Source: Rhizobium altiplani
Lineage (GTDB): Bacteria > Pseudomonadota > Alphaproteobacteria > Rhizobiales > Rhizobiaceae
DNA length: 64,000 nt
Direction of reading: 5' to 3'
Assembly: GCF_001542405.1 (NCBI RefSeq)
Contig: NZ_LNCD01000123.1
Location: 312,501 to 376,500, forward strand
Of this stretch, positions 8,000 to 16,820 are shown piece by piece. Both the position numbers and the translations under genes were made by a program. The notes under the pieces were generated by a model. It was not told where the DNA came from. It saw only the letters and a program-made list of their open reading frames with translations, and searched no databases. How positions within the stretch are numbered: position 1 is the stretch's first letter; every line of letters starts with the position of its first letter.

Positions 8000-10543
8000 T
8001 CAGAGTTCGCGCAAAACGGGTGCCGCTTTCTGGCCGAGGATGCGCCAGGTGCCGATGAGTCCGATACCAACGGTCAGGACCAGAGCCGTCACAAGTGTCA
8101 GGCCGGCAACATCGGGCAGGAAGTGCGAGGGGATGCGCATGATCCGGGCGGTGATGAACCAGGCCGCAACGCCGCCGGCAAAAAGGGCGAAGACTGCGGT
8201 CGCCGCCCCAAGGATCAAATATTCGTAGCAGAAGGCACGGATCAGCATTCGCCTCGTCGCGCCGAGTGTCTTGAGGACGACCGCGTCATGGGTACGGGCG
8301 CGGTTACCGGCGGCCAGCGCGCCGGCCAGAACCAGGACCGAGGCGATCAGCGCAACGGAGGCGGCGGCGCGGATCGCCGTCGCCAACTGCGCCACCAGCG
8401 TGTTGACGATGTCGATCGCGTCCTTGACCCGCACGCTTGTGATGGTCGGATACGTGTTTGTAACGGACTTCAAGATCGCGGCCTCCTGGCCAGAGGTCGC
8501 CGTCGGGTCGGTGAGCGTCGCGAGCCAGGCGTGCGGGGCGCCGCGAAATGTATTCGGCGAGAAGATCATCACGAAGTTGATGGAAAGCGACTCCCACTCG
8601 ACCTTGCGCAGGCTCGCAATCCTCGCGGTGATGTTGCGGCCGAGCACGTTGACGGTGACGGTGTCACCGATCTTCAGGCCGAGTTCATTTGCCTCCTCGG
8701 CAGAGAAGGAGACGAGCGGTTCGCCGCTATAGTCCTTCGGCCACCATGATCCCTCGGTCAGCAATGCATTTTCCGGCAGCGCTTCCGAATAGGTGATGCC
8801 GCGGTCGCCACGCAGCACCCACTGGCCGCCGGGCGGAACCTTGCGCTTGGTAACGTCCTCGCCGTTGAAGGCGAGGATCCGGCCGCGCAGCATCGGCACT
8901 TCGACCAGTTTGCCATCCGGCGAACCGGCTTTGACGACGCTGCGAAATGTCTCGAGTTCCGACCCCTGAATGTCCACGAAGAAAAAATTCGGCGCGCCGG
9001 CGGACATGCGCCCGGTCAGTTGCTGGCGCATGTTGCCGTCGATGAGGGTGAGCGTCACGAGCAGTGCGAGGCCAAGACCGAGAGACAGGACGACGGAGGG
9101 CGTCAGTGCGCCAGGCCGGTGGATGTTGCCGATTGCGAGCCGCAAGGCTGGCGAATTCACCCGCGGGCTGCGGCGCGCCAGCCAAGCAATGCCGGCTGCG
9201 ACAAGCCGCAGGATCACGAAAGCGAAGGCGATCGCGCCGACAAAGACCATCGCGATGAAACGATCATACGCGGTTACGACGGCAAGGCCGGCAAGGGCAA
9301 CAAGAAAGGTCGCAGCGAGAAGGATGTAGGGCCAGGAAGGCAAGCCCCGCGCCTCGAAGCCCTGCTCGCGGAACAGGGCCGTTGCCGGAACCTCTCGTGA
9401 GTGCCCGAGCGGCATGATGGCAAAGGCCAGCGTTGTCAAAATACCGAAAAGGACTGCGAGGGCCAGAGCCCCGGGGTAGAACGTCAGAGCCGTGGAGACC
9501 GGCAGGAACTGCGCCAGAAATTGCGACGCTACGATTGGCGCCAGCGCCCCGATGACGAGGCCTATCACCATCCCGCCCAAGGCAATGATGGCGATCTGGA
9601 AGAGGTAGATCAACACGACAGTCGCGGCAGGCGCCCCAAGGCACTTGAAGGTCGCGATCGTCGTGCGCTTGGAATCGAGGAAGGCACGCACGGCATTCGC
9701 GACGCCGACACCACCGACGATCAGGGCTGTCAGTCCGACCAGCGTCAGGAACTGCGAGAAACGCTCAATGTTCTCCGTCAGCGCAGGGGCTGCCCGGTCG
9801 CTGGTGCGGATCGACCAGCCGGCGGATGGAAACTCCTTGCCGGCCCGATCGCGCAGCGTGGATCTTTCGGCCGGGTTGTCCATGCGAATCTTGTAGGCAT
9901 GCTCGACCAGGCTACCGGTCTGGATGAGGCCGGACGCCTTCAGCGCTTCCCTGCTCACAAGCAGCCGGGGCGCGAAACCAAACCCTTCCGAAACCGCGTC
10001 CGGCTCCGTCTTGACGGTACCGGTGATGTTCAGAATGACATTGCCGAGGAGGATCTCATCTCCGATGGAGAGGCCGAGCCGATCCAGCAGAAGCGGAGCG
10101 GCCACCGCGCCATAGGTGCCGCTCTGCCCCGACAGAAGCGCGTGCAGCGGATAATTCGGTTCGGCCGCGAAGGTGCCGTAGAGCGGATAGGCGCCATCGA
10201 CTGCCTTGACCTCGACCAGCGCCTGATCCGAGCCGTCGGGCTTGCGCGCCATCGAGCGCAGGCCTGTCGACACCGATACTTTGCCGAAGCCGCGCAGGAA
10301 GTCCATTTCGGCTTCCGTCGCCTCGCGATTGTTGAGCTCGAAGCGTGCGTCGCCAGCCAGAATCTCCTGACCTTGCGTGGCGATCGTGTTGGTGATGGAC
10401 TGCGAAACCGAGTTGACGGCTGCAATCGCGCCGGTGCCGAGAGCGATGCAGGCCAGAAAGATGTAGAAGCCGCGAAGCCCGCCGCGCAGCTCGCGGAGCG
10501 CGAGACGAAAGGCGAGGGAGACGCGCGGGGTCAGCAATGTCAT
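8000..10543 (-). CDS. ABC transporter permease, FtsX/YbbP-type (847 aa)
   Basis: Large type VII-like ABC permease. One membrane segment near residues 25-45 is followed by a long periplasmic domain, three central membrane segments (about 260-380), a middle region with further membrane helices, a second periplasmic domain, and a final trio of helices (about 715-840). This is the duplicated FtsX architecture of E. coli YbbP. Such proteins act as mechanotransmission or lipid/lipoprotein-related exporters rather than importers; the substrate is unknown. It overlaps its ATPase gene by 4 bp (ATGA) and the pair is divergent from a TesA-like esterase, the same neighbourhood as tesA-ybbA-ybbP in E. coli. 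Confidence 0.9.
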   Translation of the reverse strand: MTLLTPRVSLAFRLALRELRGGLRGFYIFLACIALGTGAIAAVNSVSQSITNTIATQGQEILAGDARFELNNREATEAEMDFLRGFGKVSVSTGLRSMARKPDGSDQALVEVKAVDGAYPLYGTFAAEPNYPLHALLSGQSGTYGAVAAPLLLDRLGLSIGDEILLGNVILNITGTVKTEPDAVSEGFGFAPRLLVSREALKASGLIQTGSLVEHAYKIRMDNPAERSTLRDRAGKEFPSAGWSIRTSDRAAPALTENIERFSQFLTLVGLTALIVGGVGVANAVRAFLDSKRTTIATFKCLGAPAATVVLIYLFQIAIIALGGMVIGLVIGALAPIVASQFLAQFLPVSTALTFYPGALALAVLFGILTTLAFAIMPLGHSREVPATALFREQGFEARGLPSWPYILLAATFLVALAGLAVVTAYDRFIAMVFVGAIAFAFVILRLVAAGIAWLARRSPRVNSPALRLAIGNIHRPGALTPSVVLSLGLGLALLVTLTLIDGNMRQQLTGRMSAGAPNFFFVDIQGSELETFRSVVKAGSPDGKLVEVPMLRGRILAFNGEDVTKRKVPPGGQWVLRGDRGITYSEALPENALLTEGSWWPKDYSGEPLVSFSAEEANELGLKIGDTVTVNVLGRNITARIASLRKVEWESLSINFVMIFSPNTFRGAPHAWLATLTDPTATSGQEAAILKSVTNTYPTITSVRVKDAIDIVNTLVAQLATAIRAAASVALIASVLVLAGALAAGNRARTHDAVVLKTLGATRRMLIRAFCYEYLILGAATAVFALFAGGVAAWFITARIMRIPSHFLPDVAGLTLVTALVLTVGIGLIGTWRILGQKAAPVLREL

Positions 10544-11247
10544 GCAATCGCCGCCTCAGGCTGGACAGGCGCGCTATCGCTCTCGATCTGGCCCGAACGA
10601 ACCCGAATCTGCCTGGAGCAGCGTTTGGCGAGCGCGGTGTCGTGGGTGACGAGCAGCAGCGTCATCCCCCGCTCGGCCTGTTTGGAAAACAGGAGATCCG
10701 CAATCTGCCGGCCGGTGTCGGTGTCGAGATTGCCGGTGGGTTCGTCGGCGATCAGCAGCGCCGGTGACGGTGCGAGCGCGCGTGCAATCGCCACCCGTTG
10801 CTGTTCGCCGCCGGAAAGCTGGCCGGGATAGTGGTTCAACCGATCGCCAAGCCCGACGGATTTCAATTCACGGCGGGCGATTTCGAACGGATTGGGAAGG
10901 TTGGCAAGCTCCAGCGGCACAGCCACGTTTTCCAGGGCCGTCATGTTGGCGATCAGGTGGAAGGATTGGAAGACGATACCGATATTGCGGCCGCGGAAGT
11001 CGGCCATCTGGTCTTCACTCAGGGCATGTAGCGGTGTGCCGCTGACATTGATTTCGCCACTATCGAGTCTTTCCAGCCCTGCGAGCACCATCAGCAACGT
11101 CGATTTTCCGGAACCCGATGGTCCGACGATGCCAACCGACTCTCCGGTGCCGATCGTGAGGTCGATGCCCTTCAAAACATGGACGGAGGCGGCGGCGCTG
11201 CCAAGCGTCAAATCGGCGCGCTTCAACTCGATGATGGTTTTTGCCAA
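10540..11247 (-). CDS. ABC transporter ATP-binding protein, YbbA/LolD-type
   Basis: 235-residue ATPase partner of the FtsX-type permease. Walker A GPSGSGKST near residue 44, Q-loop FQSFHL, signature [15 protein letters not shown], Walker B LLIADEPTGNLD and H-loop VTHD are all intact. The 'TGNLD' form of the D-loop region is typical of the LolD/MacB/FtsE/YbbA group. It starts 53 bp from the divergent esterase gene, so the two promoters must overlap or lie back to back. Function inferred from family and from the conserved ybbA-ybbP-tesA gene group. Confidence 0.92.
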   Translation of the reverse strand: MAKTIIELKRADLTLGSAAASVHVLKGIDLTIGTGESVGIVGPSGSGKSTLLMVLAGLERLDSGEINVSGTPLHALSEDQMADFRGRNIGIVFQSFHLIANMTALENVAVPLELANLPNPFEIARRELKSVGLGDRLNHYPGQLSGGEQQRVAIARALAPSPALLIADEPTGNLDTDTGRQIADLLFSKQAERGMTLLLVTHDTALAKRCSRQIRVRSGQIESDSAPVQPEAAIA

Positions 11248-11300
11248 CAGTATTCGCCCTATATAGATGCCGATTGTCTTGCCAATCTAGGGAAAGCGGA

Positions 11301-11945
11301 ATGAGTTTTAAAGTTGCCGGCCTTCACATCGCCGTCATTGTTGCGACGATGGCCTTTGCGGTCGTAGCCAATGCAAAGACAATCAGCCTGGTCGGTTTTG
11401 GCGACAGCCTTATGGCGGGCTACCAACTCCCTCCCGGAGATGGCTTTCCAGAAAAGTTGCAAGCAGCCCTGACAGCCAAGGGTGTCGACGTATCGATCGC
11501 GAACGCGGGCGTGTCCGGCGACACGACGGCCGGTGGTCTTGCGCGAATCGATTGGTCGGTCCCCGACGGCACCGATGGCGTGATTCTCGAACTGGGCGGC
11601 AATGATGCCCTGCGCGGCATCCCTCCGGAGGAAAGTGAAAAGAACCTCGATCAGATAATTGCTCGGCTAAAGGAACGTGGTGTTGCGGTCCTTCTCGTCG
11701 GTATGCTGGCGCCGCCGAACATGGGCGGCGACTATGCGGGGCGCTTCAACTCGATCTACGCGAAACTCGCGCAAAAACATGGCGTTGCGCTATATCCCTT
11801 CTTTCTCGACGGTGTCGCGCTCGATGCCGGTCTGAAGCTTGAGGATGGGATGCACCCGAACAGCAAAGGGATCGATGTGATGGTCGAAAAGATGGAGCCG
11901 GCTATCACGCAATTCTTAGGAACGATTTCTACTGTGAAGAATTAG
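11301..11945 (+). CDS. Periplasmic SGNH/GDSL arylesterase, TesA-like
   Basis: 214-residue secreted lipase/esterase of the SGNH hydrolase superfamily. A signal peptide spans about residues 1-26 (MSFKVAGLHIAVIVATMAF...). The catalytic blocks are all visible: block I GFGDSLMAGY with the nucleophilic Ser, block III LGGNDALRG with Asn, and block V DGMHPN carrying the Asp-x-x-His pair. TesA in E. coli is a multifunctional lysophospholipase/thioesterase. Start at ATG 11301 is placed ahead of the signal peptide; the frame continues up to 11241, which would bury it. Divergent from the YbbA/YbbP-like exporter. Confidence 0.92.
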   Translation: MSFKVAGLHIAVIVATMAFAVVANAKTISLVGFGDSLMAGYQLPPGDGFPEKLQAALTAKGVDVSIANAGVSGDTTAGGLARIDWSVPDGTDGVILELGGNDALRGIPPEESEKNLDQIIARLKERGVAVLLVGMLAPPNMGGDYAGRFNSIYAKLAQKHGVALYPFFLDGVALDAGLKLEDGMHPNSKGIDVMVEKMEPAITQFLGTISTVKN

Positions 11946-12013
11946 GGACTTGCGCAGGTGTTCAATGCGTGATTCCGTGTGAGCACCTGCAAAAGATTCG
12001 GGGAGTGCTCGTT

Positions 12014-12607
12014 ATGCCGAGACTGTTTACCGCCCTCGAAATTCCGCGCAATGCCGCGATGAGCCTCTCATTGCTGCGCGGTGGTCTCCCTGGTGCAAGA
12101 TGGATCGATGTGGAAAACTACCACATCACTTTGCGCTTCATCGGCGATGTCGATGGACGCACGGCAGACGAAATTGTCGATCGGCTCGACCGCATCGACC
12201 GGCCCGAATTCCAGATACGTCTCGATGGTATCGGCGCATTCGGGTCCAAAAAACCGCATTCGGTGTGGGCCGGCGTCTCGTCTTCACCCGAGATGTACGC
12301 CCTCCAGGCCGAAATCGAGCGGATCTGCCAGCGCATCGGATTGCCGCCTGATCCCCGCAAGTTCACGCCGCATGTCACGCTGGCGCGGTTGAAGTCGTCG
12401 CGGGTCGACGATGTCGTGCACTATCTCGCCGGGCGTGGAAACTTCCAGACTTCGGCCTTCACCGTTCCGCGCTTCGTTCTGCTGTCGTCAAGGGAATCGG
12501 TCGGCGGTGGGCCTTATTTGACGGAGGAGATCTTCCCTCTCCACGAGGCATTGTCGGTGCCCAGCGTCTCGAGCAGCTTCCTGCAGCCGGCAAAGAGCCT
12601 GGCGTAG
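12014..12607 (+). CDS. thpR: RNA 2',3'-cyclic phosphodiesterase (2'-5' RNA ligase family)
   Basis: 197-residue member of the 2H phosphoesterase superfamily. The two catalytic HxT motifs are present: HITLRF near residue 38 and HVTLAR near residue 121. Bacterial ThpR hydrolyses RNA 2',3'-cyclic phosphates and can reversibly form 2'-5' RNA linkages in vitro. Start set at ATG 12014 (MPRLFTALEIP), the usual family beginning; the frame opens at 11969. The last 94 bp overlap, antisense, the 3' end of the tyrosine phosphatase gene on the other strand. Confidence 0.9.
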   Translation: MPRLFTALEIPRNAAMSLSLLRGGLPGARWIDVENYHITLRFIGDVDGRTADEIVDRLDRIDRPEFQIRLDGIGAFGSKKPHSVWAGVSSSPEMYALQAEIERICQRIGLPPDPRKFTPHVTLARLKSSRVDDVVHYLAGRGNFQTSAFTVPRFVLLSSRESVGGGPYLTEEIFPLHEALSVPSVSSSFLQPAKSLA

Positions 12608-13014
12608 ACGCGTTCGAAGCCGTCGCTGTCGCCGAAATAGGGGTCGGGTATATCCTCGCCGCTTGCCAAAGCGAAATCGCCGAACAGGCGGATATTTGCG
12701 GCTCCCGGGCTCATGCGATGCAGTTCGGCGACATTTGCGCGATCCATCGCGAGGATCAGGTCGAAGCCGCTGAAATCCTTCATCCTGATCTGACGGGCGC
12801 GTTGCCGGGAAATGTCGATCCCGTGGCCTCTGGCAGTTGCGATCGAGCGCCGATCCGGATGCTCGCCCTCGTGCCAGCCGCCGGTGCCGGCCGAGTCGAT
12901 CTCAAAACGATCGGCAAAGCCGGCCACATCGACGAGGTGCGAGAAGATCCCCTCGGCAAGAGGCGAGCGGCAGATATTGCCCATGCAAACAAACAGGATG
13001 CTAATGCGTTTCAT
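12514..13014 (-). CDS. Low molecular weight protein-tyrosine phosphatase
   Basis: 166-residue cytosolic LMW-PTP. The P-loop CMGNICRSPLAEG (family C-x5-R-S) is near residues 10-22, and the general-acid loop IPDPYFGDSDGF (DP motif) is near residues 125-136. These enzymes dephosphorylate tyrosine on proteins such as bacterial tyrosine kinases; no cognate kinase is in this window. Start ATG 13014 (MKRISILFVCMGNICRS) fits the family; the open frame continues to 13218 but overlaps the divergent pterin dehydratase gene. The 3' end overlaps thpR. Confidence 0.92.
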   Translation of the reverse strand: MKRISILFVCMGNICRSPLAEGIFSHLVDVAGFADRFEIDSAGTGGWHEGEHPDRRSIATARGHGIDISRQRARQIRMKDFSGFDLILAMDRANVAELHRMSPGAANIRLFGDFALASGEDIPDPYFGDSDGFERVYARLFAGCRKLLETLGTDNASWRGKISSVK

Positions 13015-13048
13015 CTGTGGTCCATGACGGAAGAGAAGGGACAATCGC

Positions 13049-13354
13049 ATGAAACGGGAAAAACTGGAACGGCAAGCAATCGCTGCCGAGCTCGCCAAGC
13101 TTGACGACTGGTCGCTCGACGCTGCCGGCACGGCGATATCGCGAAGCTTCAAGTTTCGCAATTTCGTTGAGGCGTTCGGCTTCATGACCGAAGCGGCACT
13201 TGCTGCGGAACGGCTCAATCACCATCCCGAATGGTTCAACGTCTATTCGCGCGTCGATGTAAAGCTTAACACCCATGACGCCGGCGGCTTGACGGAGCTC
13301 GATTTCAAGCTGGCGGCAGCGATGGAGAAGGCGGCGGCGCGCCGACTTGATTGA
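13049..13354 (+). CDS. phhB: 4a-hydroxytetrahydrobiopterin dehydratase
   Basis: 101-residue pterin-4a-carbinolamine dehydratase, which regenerates dihydropterin after aromatic amino-acid hydroxylation. The hallmark [19 protein letters not shown] and the later [16 protein letters not shown] are present, containing the active-site His-His and His-Asp pairs. Length matches the family. No phenylalanine hydroxylase gene is adjacent here, so the enzyme may serve a distant hydroxylase or another pterin cofactor. The gene starts 34 bp from the divergent phosphatase gene and is followed after 51 bp by the DUF1232 gene on the same strand. Confidence 0.92.
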   Translation: MKREKLERQAIAAELAKLDDWSLDAAGTAISRSFKFRNFVEAFGFMTEAALAAERLNHHPEWFNVYSRVDVKLNTHDAGGLTELDFKLAAAMEKAAARRLD

Positions 13355-13405
13355 ATCCGGTGCCGCCGTCACCATATGTGCGCGTGAAAGAGAGGACCAA
13401 TCGGA

Positions 13406-13795
13406 ATGGACGACGTCAAATTCGGTGAGATCCTGCTGCCGGGCGACGATGATACGCAAAGCCGGCGCGAAGAGACAGTGCGCAAGAAATTCTGGCCGAC
13501 CTTCAAGAAGGCCGTACGGCAGATCCCGTTCGCGCGTGATGTCGTCGCTGCATTCTACTGCGCGATGGATCCCCAGACGCCGACAAGGGTGCGCGGCGTT
13601 CTGCTGGCGGCACTCGCCTATTTCGTCATGCCTGTTGACATGATCCCTGATGTTTTTGCCGTGATCGGGTTTTCGGATGACGTAGCGGTCCTTTCCGCGG
13701 CCTTCGCCATGGTCAGCAGGCATCTGAAACCGAAGCACTATGAAGCAGCGGACCGTGCGCTCGCCGATAAGCCTGAAGGCATGAAGACGATCTAG
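13406..13795 (+). CDS. DUF1232 (YkvA-like) small membrane protein
   Basis: 129-residue protein with the DUF1232 core at residues about 70-105: GVLLAALAYFVMPVDMIPD followed by VIGFSDDVAVLSAAF. The family signature 'Y-x2-x-P-x-D-x-I-P-D' is clear. The core is hydrophobic and probably membrane-associated; the N-terminal half is charged and cytoplasmic. The family has no firm function. It probably forms a transcription unit with phhB upstream, and converges with the ECF sigma gene with only 7 bp between stop codons. Confidence 0.85.
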   Translation: MDDVKFGEILLPGDDDTQSRREETVRKKFWPTFKKAVRQIPFARDVVAAFYCAMDPQTPTRVRGVLLAALAYFVMPVDMIPDVFAVIGFSDDVAVLSAAFAMVSRHLKPKHYEAADRALADKPEGMKTI

Positions 13796-13802
13796 CGTTA
13801 CC

Positions 13803-14363
13803 TCAGGCGCCCTCGGCCTCCAGAACCTTTCGGAGCTTTCCGAAGGCAAGCCGGATGCGGGATTTTACCGTCCCGAGCGGCAAGCCGGTCGCCTCGGCGA
13901 TTTGCGAATGGGATTGGCCGAGAAAGAAGGCGGCGCGGAGCATCTCCCGCTGTTCTTCCGGGAGTCGGCTGACAGCGGCGCGAATATGGGCATCGCGATC
14001 GTCGTTTACGAGGATCTCGTCTGCGCCGCTTTCCGCGACCGGCTGCAATGCAGGGTCTGCCTGGTCCAGTGTGCGCGCTTTGGCCCGGCGCTGGAGATCG
14101 ATCCGACGGTTGCGGGCGATGCGAAAAAGCCAGGTCGACAGAGAGGATCGCGCTGGATCGTAAAGCTCGGCTTTGTGCCAGAGCACGATCATCACTTCCT
14201 GAACAAGCTCCTCGGCCTCGCCGCTCGACATTCTTTGGCGCAGCAACCACGATTTGAGGCGCGGTGCGAAGTAATCGAACAGCACGGTGAATGCCTCCTG
14301 GTCGCGGCGTTCCGCAACGGCCCTTGCGAGGGCGGCGAAGCGCTGTTTCTCTTCGGCATCCAT
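13803..14363 (-). CDS. ECF-type sigma-70 family RNA polymerase sigma factor
   Basis: 186-residue alternative sigma factor. Region 2 (about residues 25-95) includes ELVQEVMIVLWHKAELYDP and STWLFRIARNRRIDLQRR, the core-binding and -10-recognition helices. Region 4 (about 125-180) includes LPEEQREMLRAAFFLGQSHSQIAEATGLP with the HTH SQIAEATGLPLGTVKSRIR. No region 1 or 3, as expected for ECF sigmas. Its relatives are often paired with a ChrR/ZAS anti-sigma immediately downstream, but here the downstream neighbour is the convergent DUF1232 gene, so no anti-sigma is visible on either side. Confidence 0.9.
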   Translation of the reverse strand: MDAEEKQRFAALARAVAERRDQEAFTVLFDYFAPRLKSWLLRQRMSSGEAEELVQEVMIVLWHKAELYDPARSSLSTWLFRIARNRRIDLQRRAKARTLDQADPALQPVAESGADEILVNDDRDAHIRAAVSRLPEEQREMLRAAFFLGQSHSQIAEATGLPLGTVKSRIRLAFGKLRKVLEAEGA

Positions 14364-14696
14364 GTCTGGCCTAAAGCCCCCTGGCTCAGCGAATTCTCCA
14401 GCGGATTTCTAATACTTATTGACGTACAACGGTTTCTGAAAAGGTCAAACTCTTGCCTGAATCTTTATGTCTTAGATTCATCCGTGACGTTGATCCGTGT
14501 GCGCACGCGGCATCACTTCATTACGGGCGAGGCGCCGCGTCCGATGTTGACACTTGGGTGAGAATGGAACAGGCAGGGACTTCTAGCAGTCCCCGTTGAC
14601 GCTTTGGTAACCTGAATTAAGTCAAAATAAAGCAGATCGTGATTATGCGCCGCCCGTTCGCTTCGGGCTCGAATCGCAAGAACCGGCAGGATATCC
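14364..14696. other. 333-bp divergent intergenic region between sigma factor and IalB-family gene
   Basis: No gene seen. It must carry the promoters for both flanking genes. A GGGACT/AGTCCC inverted repeat (14576-14581 with 14588-14593) is followed directly by TTGACG at 14596-14601, a possible -35 element toward the IalB-family gene, but no -10 box at good spacing is evident. The stretch near 14400-14500 is more AT-rich than the flanking genes. Confidence 0.4.
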
Positions 14697-15266
14697 ATGT
14701 TTCTTAGAAGTACCGCAATCGCCATTTCCCTCGTTCTCGCCGGCGCCGGCATTGCATCCGCTCAGACCAAGAAGTCGCAGCCCGCGGCGCAGCCACAGGC
14801 AGCGCAGCCGCAGGCTACTCCGGCTTCGACAGCGCCGACACGGATCCAGCAGTTCCAGGCTTGGGGCGCCTATTCCTACAAGTCCGGCGCGAACACTGTC
14901 TGCTACGTTCTGTCCGTACCCACGGAAAAGAAGCCGGCCGGCATCGATCACGGCGACAACTTCTTCATCGTCTCTCAGCGCCCCGGCCAGAACATTTCCT
15001 ACGAGCCGCAGGCAATGATGGGCTACACCGTCAAGGAGAACTCGAAGATCGATGTCGTGATCGACAACAAGACCTTCGTGATGTTCACCAAGGACAAGGC
15101 CGGCTGGGTCGAGAACGCAGCTCAGGAGCCGGCGCTCGTCGCGGCGATGAAGGGGGGCCATTCGATGACGGTCAACGCGACATCGCGCAAGGGCACGTCG
15201 ACCTCCTACAGCTACTCGCTGTCCGGCATTTCTGCTGCATTAAAGCAGGTTGAAGGCTGCAAGTAA
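14697..15266 (+). CDS. Invasion-associated locus B (IalB) family secreted protein
   Basis: 189-residue exported protein. A signal peptide covers about residues 1-22 (ending GIASAQ), followed by a low-complexity Gln/Ala/Pro linker (residues 23-50). The IalB domain follows with WGAYSYKSGANTVCYVLS and a C-terminal Cys (VEGCK), probably one disulfide. IalB is named from Bartonella, where it helps erythrocyte invasion; free-living and symbiotic rhizobia carry several paralogues without a firm role, so pathogenic function should not be inferred. Single gene, preceded by the long divergent promoter region. Confidence 0.8.
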   Translation: MFLRSTAIAISLVLAGAGIASAQTKKSQPAAQPQAAQPQATPASTAPTRIQQFQAWGAYSYKSGANTVCYVLSVPTEKKPAGIDHGDNFFIVSQRPGQNISYEPQAMMGYTVKENSKIDVVIDNKTFVMFTKDKAGWVENAAQEPALVAAMKGGHSMTVNATSRKGTSTSYSYSLSGISAALKQVEGCK

Positions 15267-15295
15267 GCCTCCTGTTACGGTGACGAAATTTCAGG

Positions 15296-15316
15296 AGGCC
15301 GGCCTTGTGTCGGCCT
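15296..15316 (+). terminator. Weak hairpin after IalB-family gene
   Basis: AGGCCG (15296-15301) pairs with CGGCCT (15311-15316) about 30 bp after the stop. The following T content is poor (TCGTCGTTTCC), so it is only a candidate terminator. Confidence 0.4.
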
Positions 15317-15493
15317 TCGTCGTTTCCATCTATAGTGACGCGCGGCGAAAATGATGCTAAAGGCCCGCGCTACAGCGGATAGATTGCGGCTTTGCCGCCC
15401 GGTCCGCATTCAATTTCTGCCATCATGCCTGTCGTGCCCGCAAGTCATCCGGCTTACCGGGGCGATTGCATGCTGAATTCGGGATAAGAGACT

Positions 15494-16726
15494 ATGTCCG
15501 TCATGGATGCGATGACTGTTACGAAGCCTGCCGGCGTGTTGCCGCAGCTCGACGCCGGCCAGAAACCCTCGCTGATCGGCTTGAGCCGCGAAGAGATGGG
15601 TGCTGCGCTGCGCGAAAAGGGCGTGCCGGACAAGCAGATCAAGATGCGCGTTGCCCAGCTCTGGAACTGGATCTACGTGCGCGGCGTCTCCGATTTTGAT
15701 CACATGACGAATGTCGCCAAGGACATGCGCGAGATGCTGAAGCAGCATTTCACCATCGCGCGTCCTGATATCGTCGAGGAGCAGGTGTCCAACGATGGCA
15801 CCCGCAAGTGGCTGCTGCGTTTCCCGCCGCGCGGGGCGGGGCGACCGGTCGAGATCGAGGCCGTCTACATCCCGGAAGAGGGTCGCGGTACGCTTTGCAT
15901 CTCCAGCCAGGTGGGCTGCACGTTGACCTGCTCTTTCTGTCATACCGGAACGCAGCGTCTGGTGCGGAATTTGACGGCTGAGGAAATACTCTCGCAGCTT
16001 CTGCTGGCTCGCGATCGGCTGGGCGACTTCCCGGACCGTGAAGCGCCGCAGGGCACCATCATGCCGGCGGAAGGCCGCAAGGTCAGCAACATTGTGATGA
16101 TGGGCATGGGCGAGCCGCTCTACAATTTCGACGCCGTGAAACAGGCGTTGCTGATCGCCACCGATGGCGACGGCTTGTCGCTCTCGAAGCGCCGCGTGAC
16201 GCTGTCGACGTCAGGCGTCGTGCCCGAGATTTTCCGCACCGGCGACGAGATCGGCGTGATGCTCGCAATCTCACTGCATGCCGTGCGCGACGACCTGCGC
16301 GATATTCTCGTGCCGATCAACAAGAAATATCCGCTGAAGGAGCTGATCGACGCGTGCCGGAGGTATCCCGGCCTGTCGAACGCCCGCCGCATCACCTTCG
16401 AATATGTGATGCTGAAGGACGTCAACGACAGCCTCGAGGACGCCAAGGGCCTCGTCCAGCTGCTAAAGGGCGTGCCGGCGAAGATCAACCTCATTCCGTT
16501 CAACCCGTGGCCGGGCACCAACTACCAGTGTTCCGACTGGGCGCAGATCGAGAAGTTCGCCGATTTCATCAATTCGGCCGGCTATGCCTCGCCGATCCGC
16601 ACGCCACGCGGCCGCGACATTCTCGCGGCCTGCGGTCAGCTGAAGTCGGAGTCGGAGCGCATGCGCAAGACCGAGCGGCTGGCCTTCGAGGCGATGATGA
16701 TCGCCAACCATGGCGCCGACGACTGA
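15494..16726 (+). CDS. rlmN: 23S rRNA (adenine(2503)-C(2))-methyltransferase RlmN
   Basis: 410-residue radical-SAM enzyme that methylates A2503 of 23S rRNA and A37 of certain tRNAs. The radical-SAM cluster motif CTLTCSFC is near residues 141-148, preceded by [20 protein letters not shown] carries the SAM-binding GEPL. The C-terminal CGQLKSESE contains the catalytic Cys that forms the protein-RNA adduct (Cys355 in E. coli). An N-terminal helical domain precedes the barrel. Start ATG 15494 is plausible; MDAMTV at residue 4 is an alternative. Confidence 0.96.
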   Translation: MSVMDAMTVTKPAGVLPQLDAGQKPSLIGLSREEMGAALREKGVPDKQIKMRVAQLWNWIYVRGVSDFDHMTNVAKDMREMLKQHFTIARPDIVEEQVSNDGTRKWLLRFPPRGAGRPVEIEAVYIPEEGRGTLCISSQVGCTLTCSFCHTGTQRLVRNLTAEEILSQLLLARDRLGDFPDREAPQGTIMPAEGRKVSNIVMMGMGEPLYNFDAVKQALLIATDGDGLSLSKRRVTLSTSGVVPEIFRTGDEIGVMLAISLHAVRDDLRDILVPINKKYPLKELIDACRRYPGLSNARRITFEYVMLKDVNDSLEDAKGLVQLLKGVPAKINLIPFNPWPGTNYQCSDWAQIEKFADFINSAGYASPIRTPRGRDILAACGQLKSESERMRKTERLAFEAMMIANHGADD

Positions 16727-16771
16727 TCAGCAAGTTTGATCCGTTCAGTGTTTTCTAATGATTGATTTCAT

Positions 16772-16796
16772 GGCCTGCTTTTCCTAGAAGCGGGCC
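16772..16796. terminator. Hairpin between rlmN and the ABC transporter
   Basis: GGCCTGCTT (16772-16780) pairs with AAGCGGGCC (16788-16796) with one T-G pair and a 7-nt loop. It is followed by AAAA rather than Ts, so on the plus strand it is a weak terminator candidate for rlmN. Confidence 0.35.
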
Positions 16797-16820
16797 AAAA
16801 TCATGTCTGGAGGATACCCA

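Noticed and set aside
9401-10831. 476-codon plus-strand frame opposite the FtsX-type permease
   Set aside because: Antisense shadow; the permease and ATPase on the minus strand have complete motifs.
14566-14597. GGAAC...CGTT pair resembling a general-stress (EcfG-type) promoter
   Set aside because: Spacer is about 23 bp, too long for the usual 16-18 bp.
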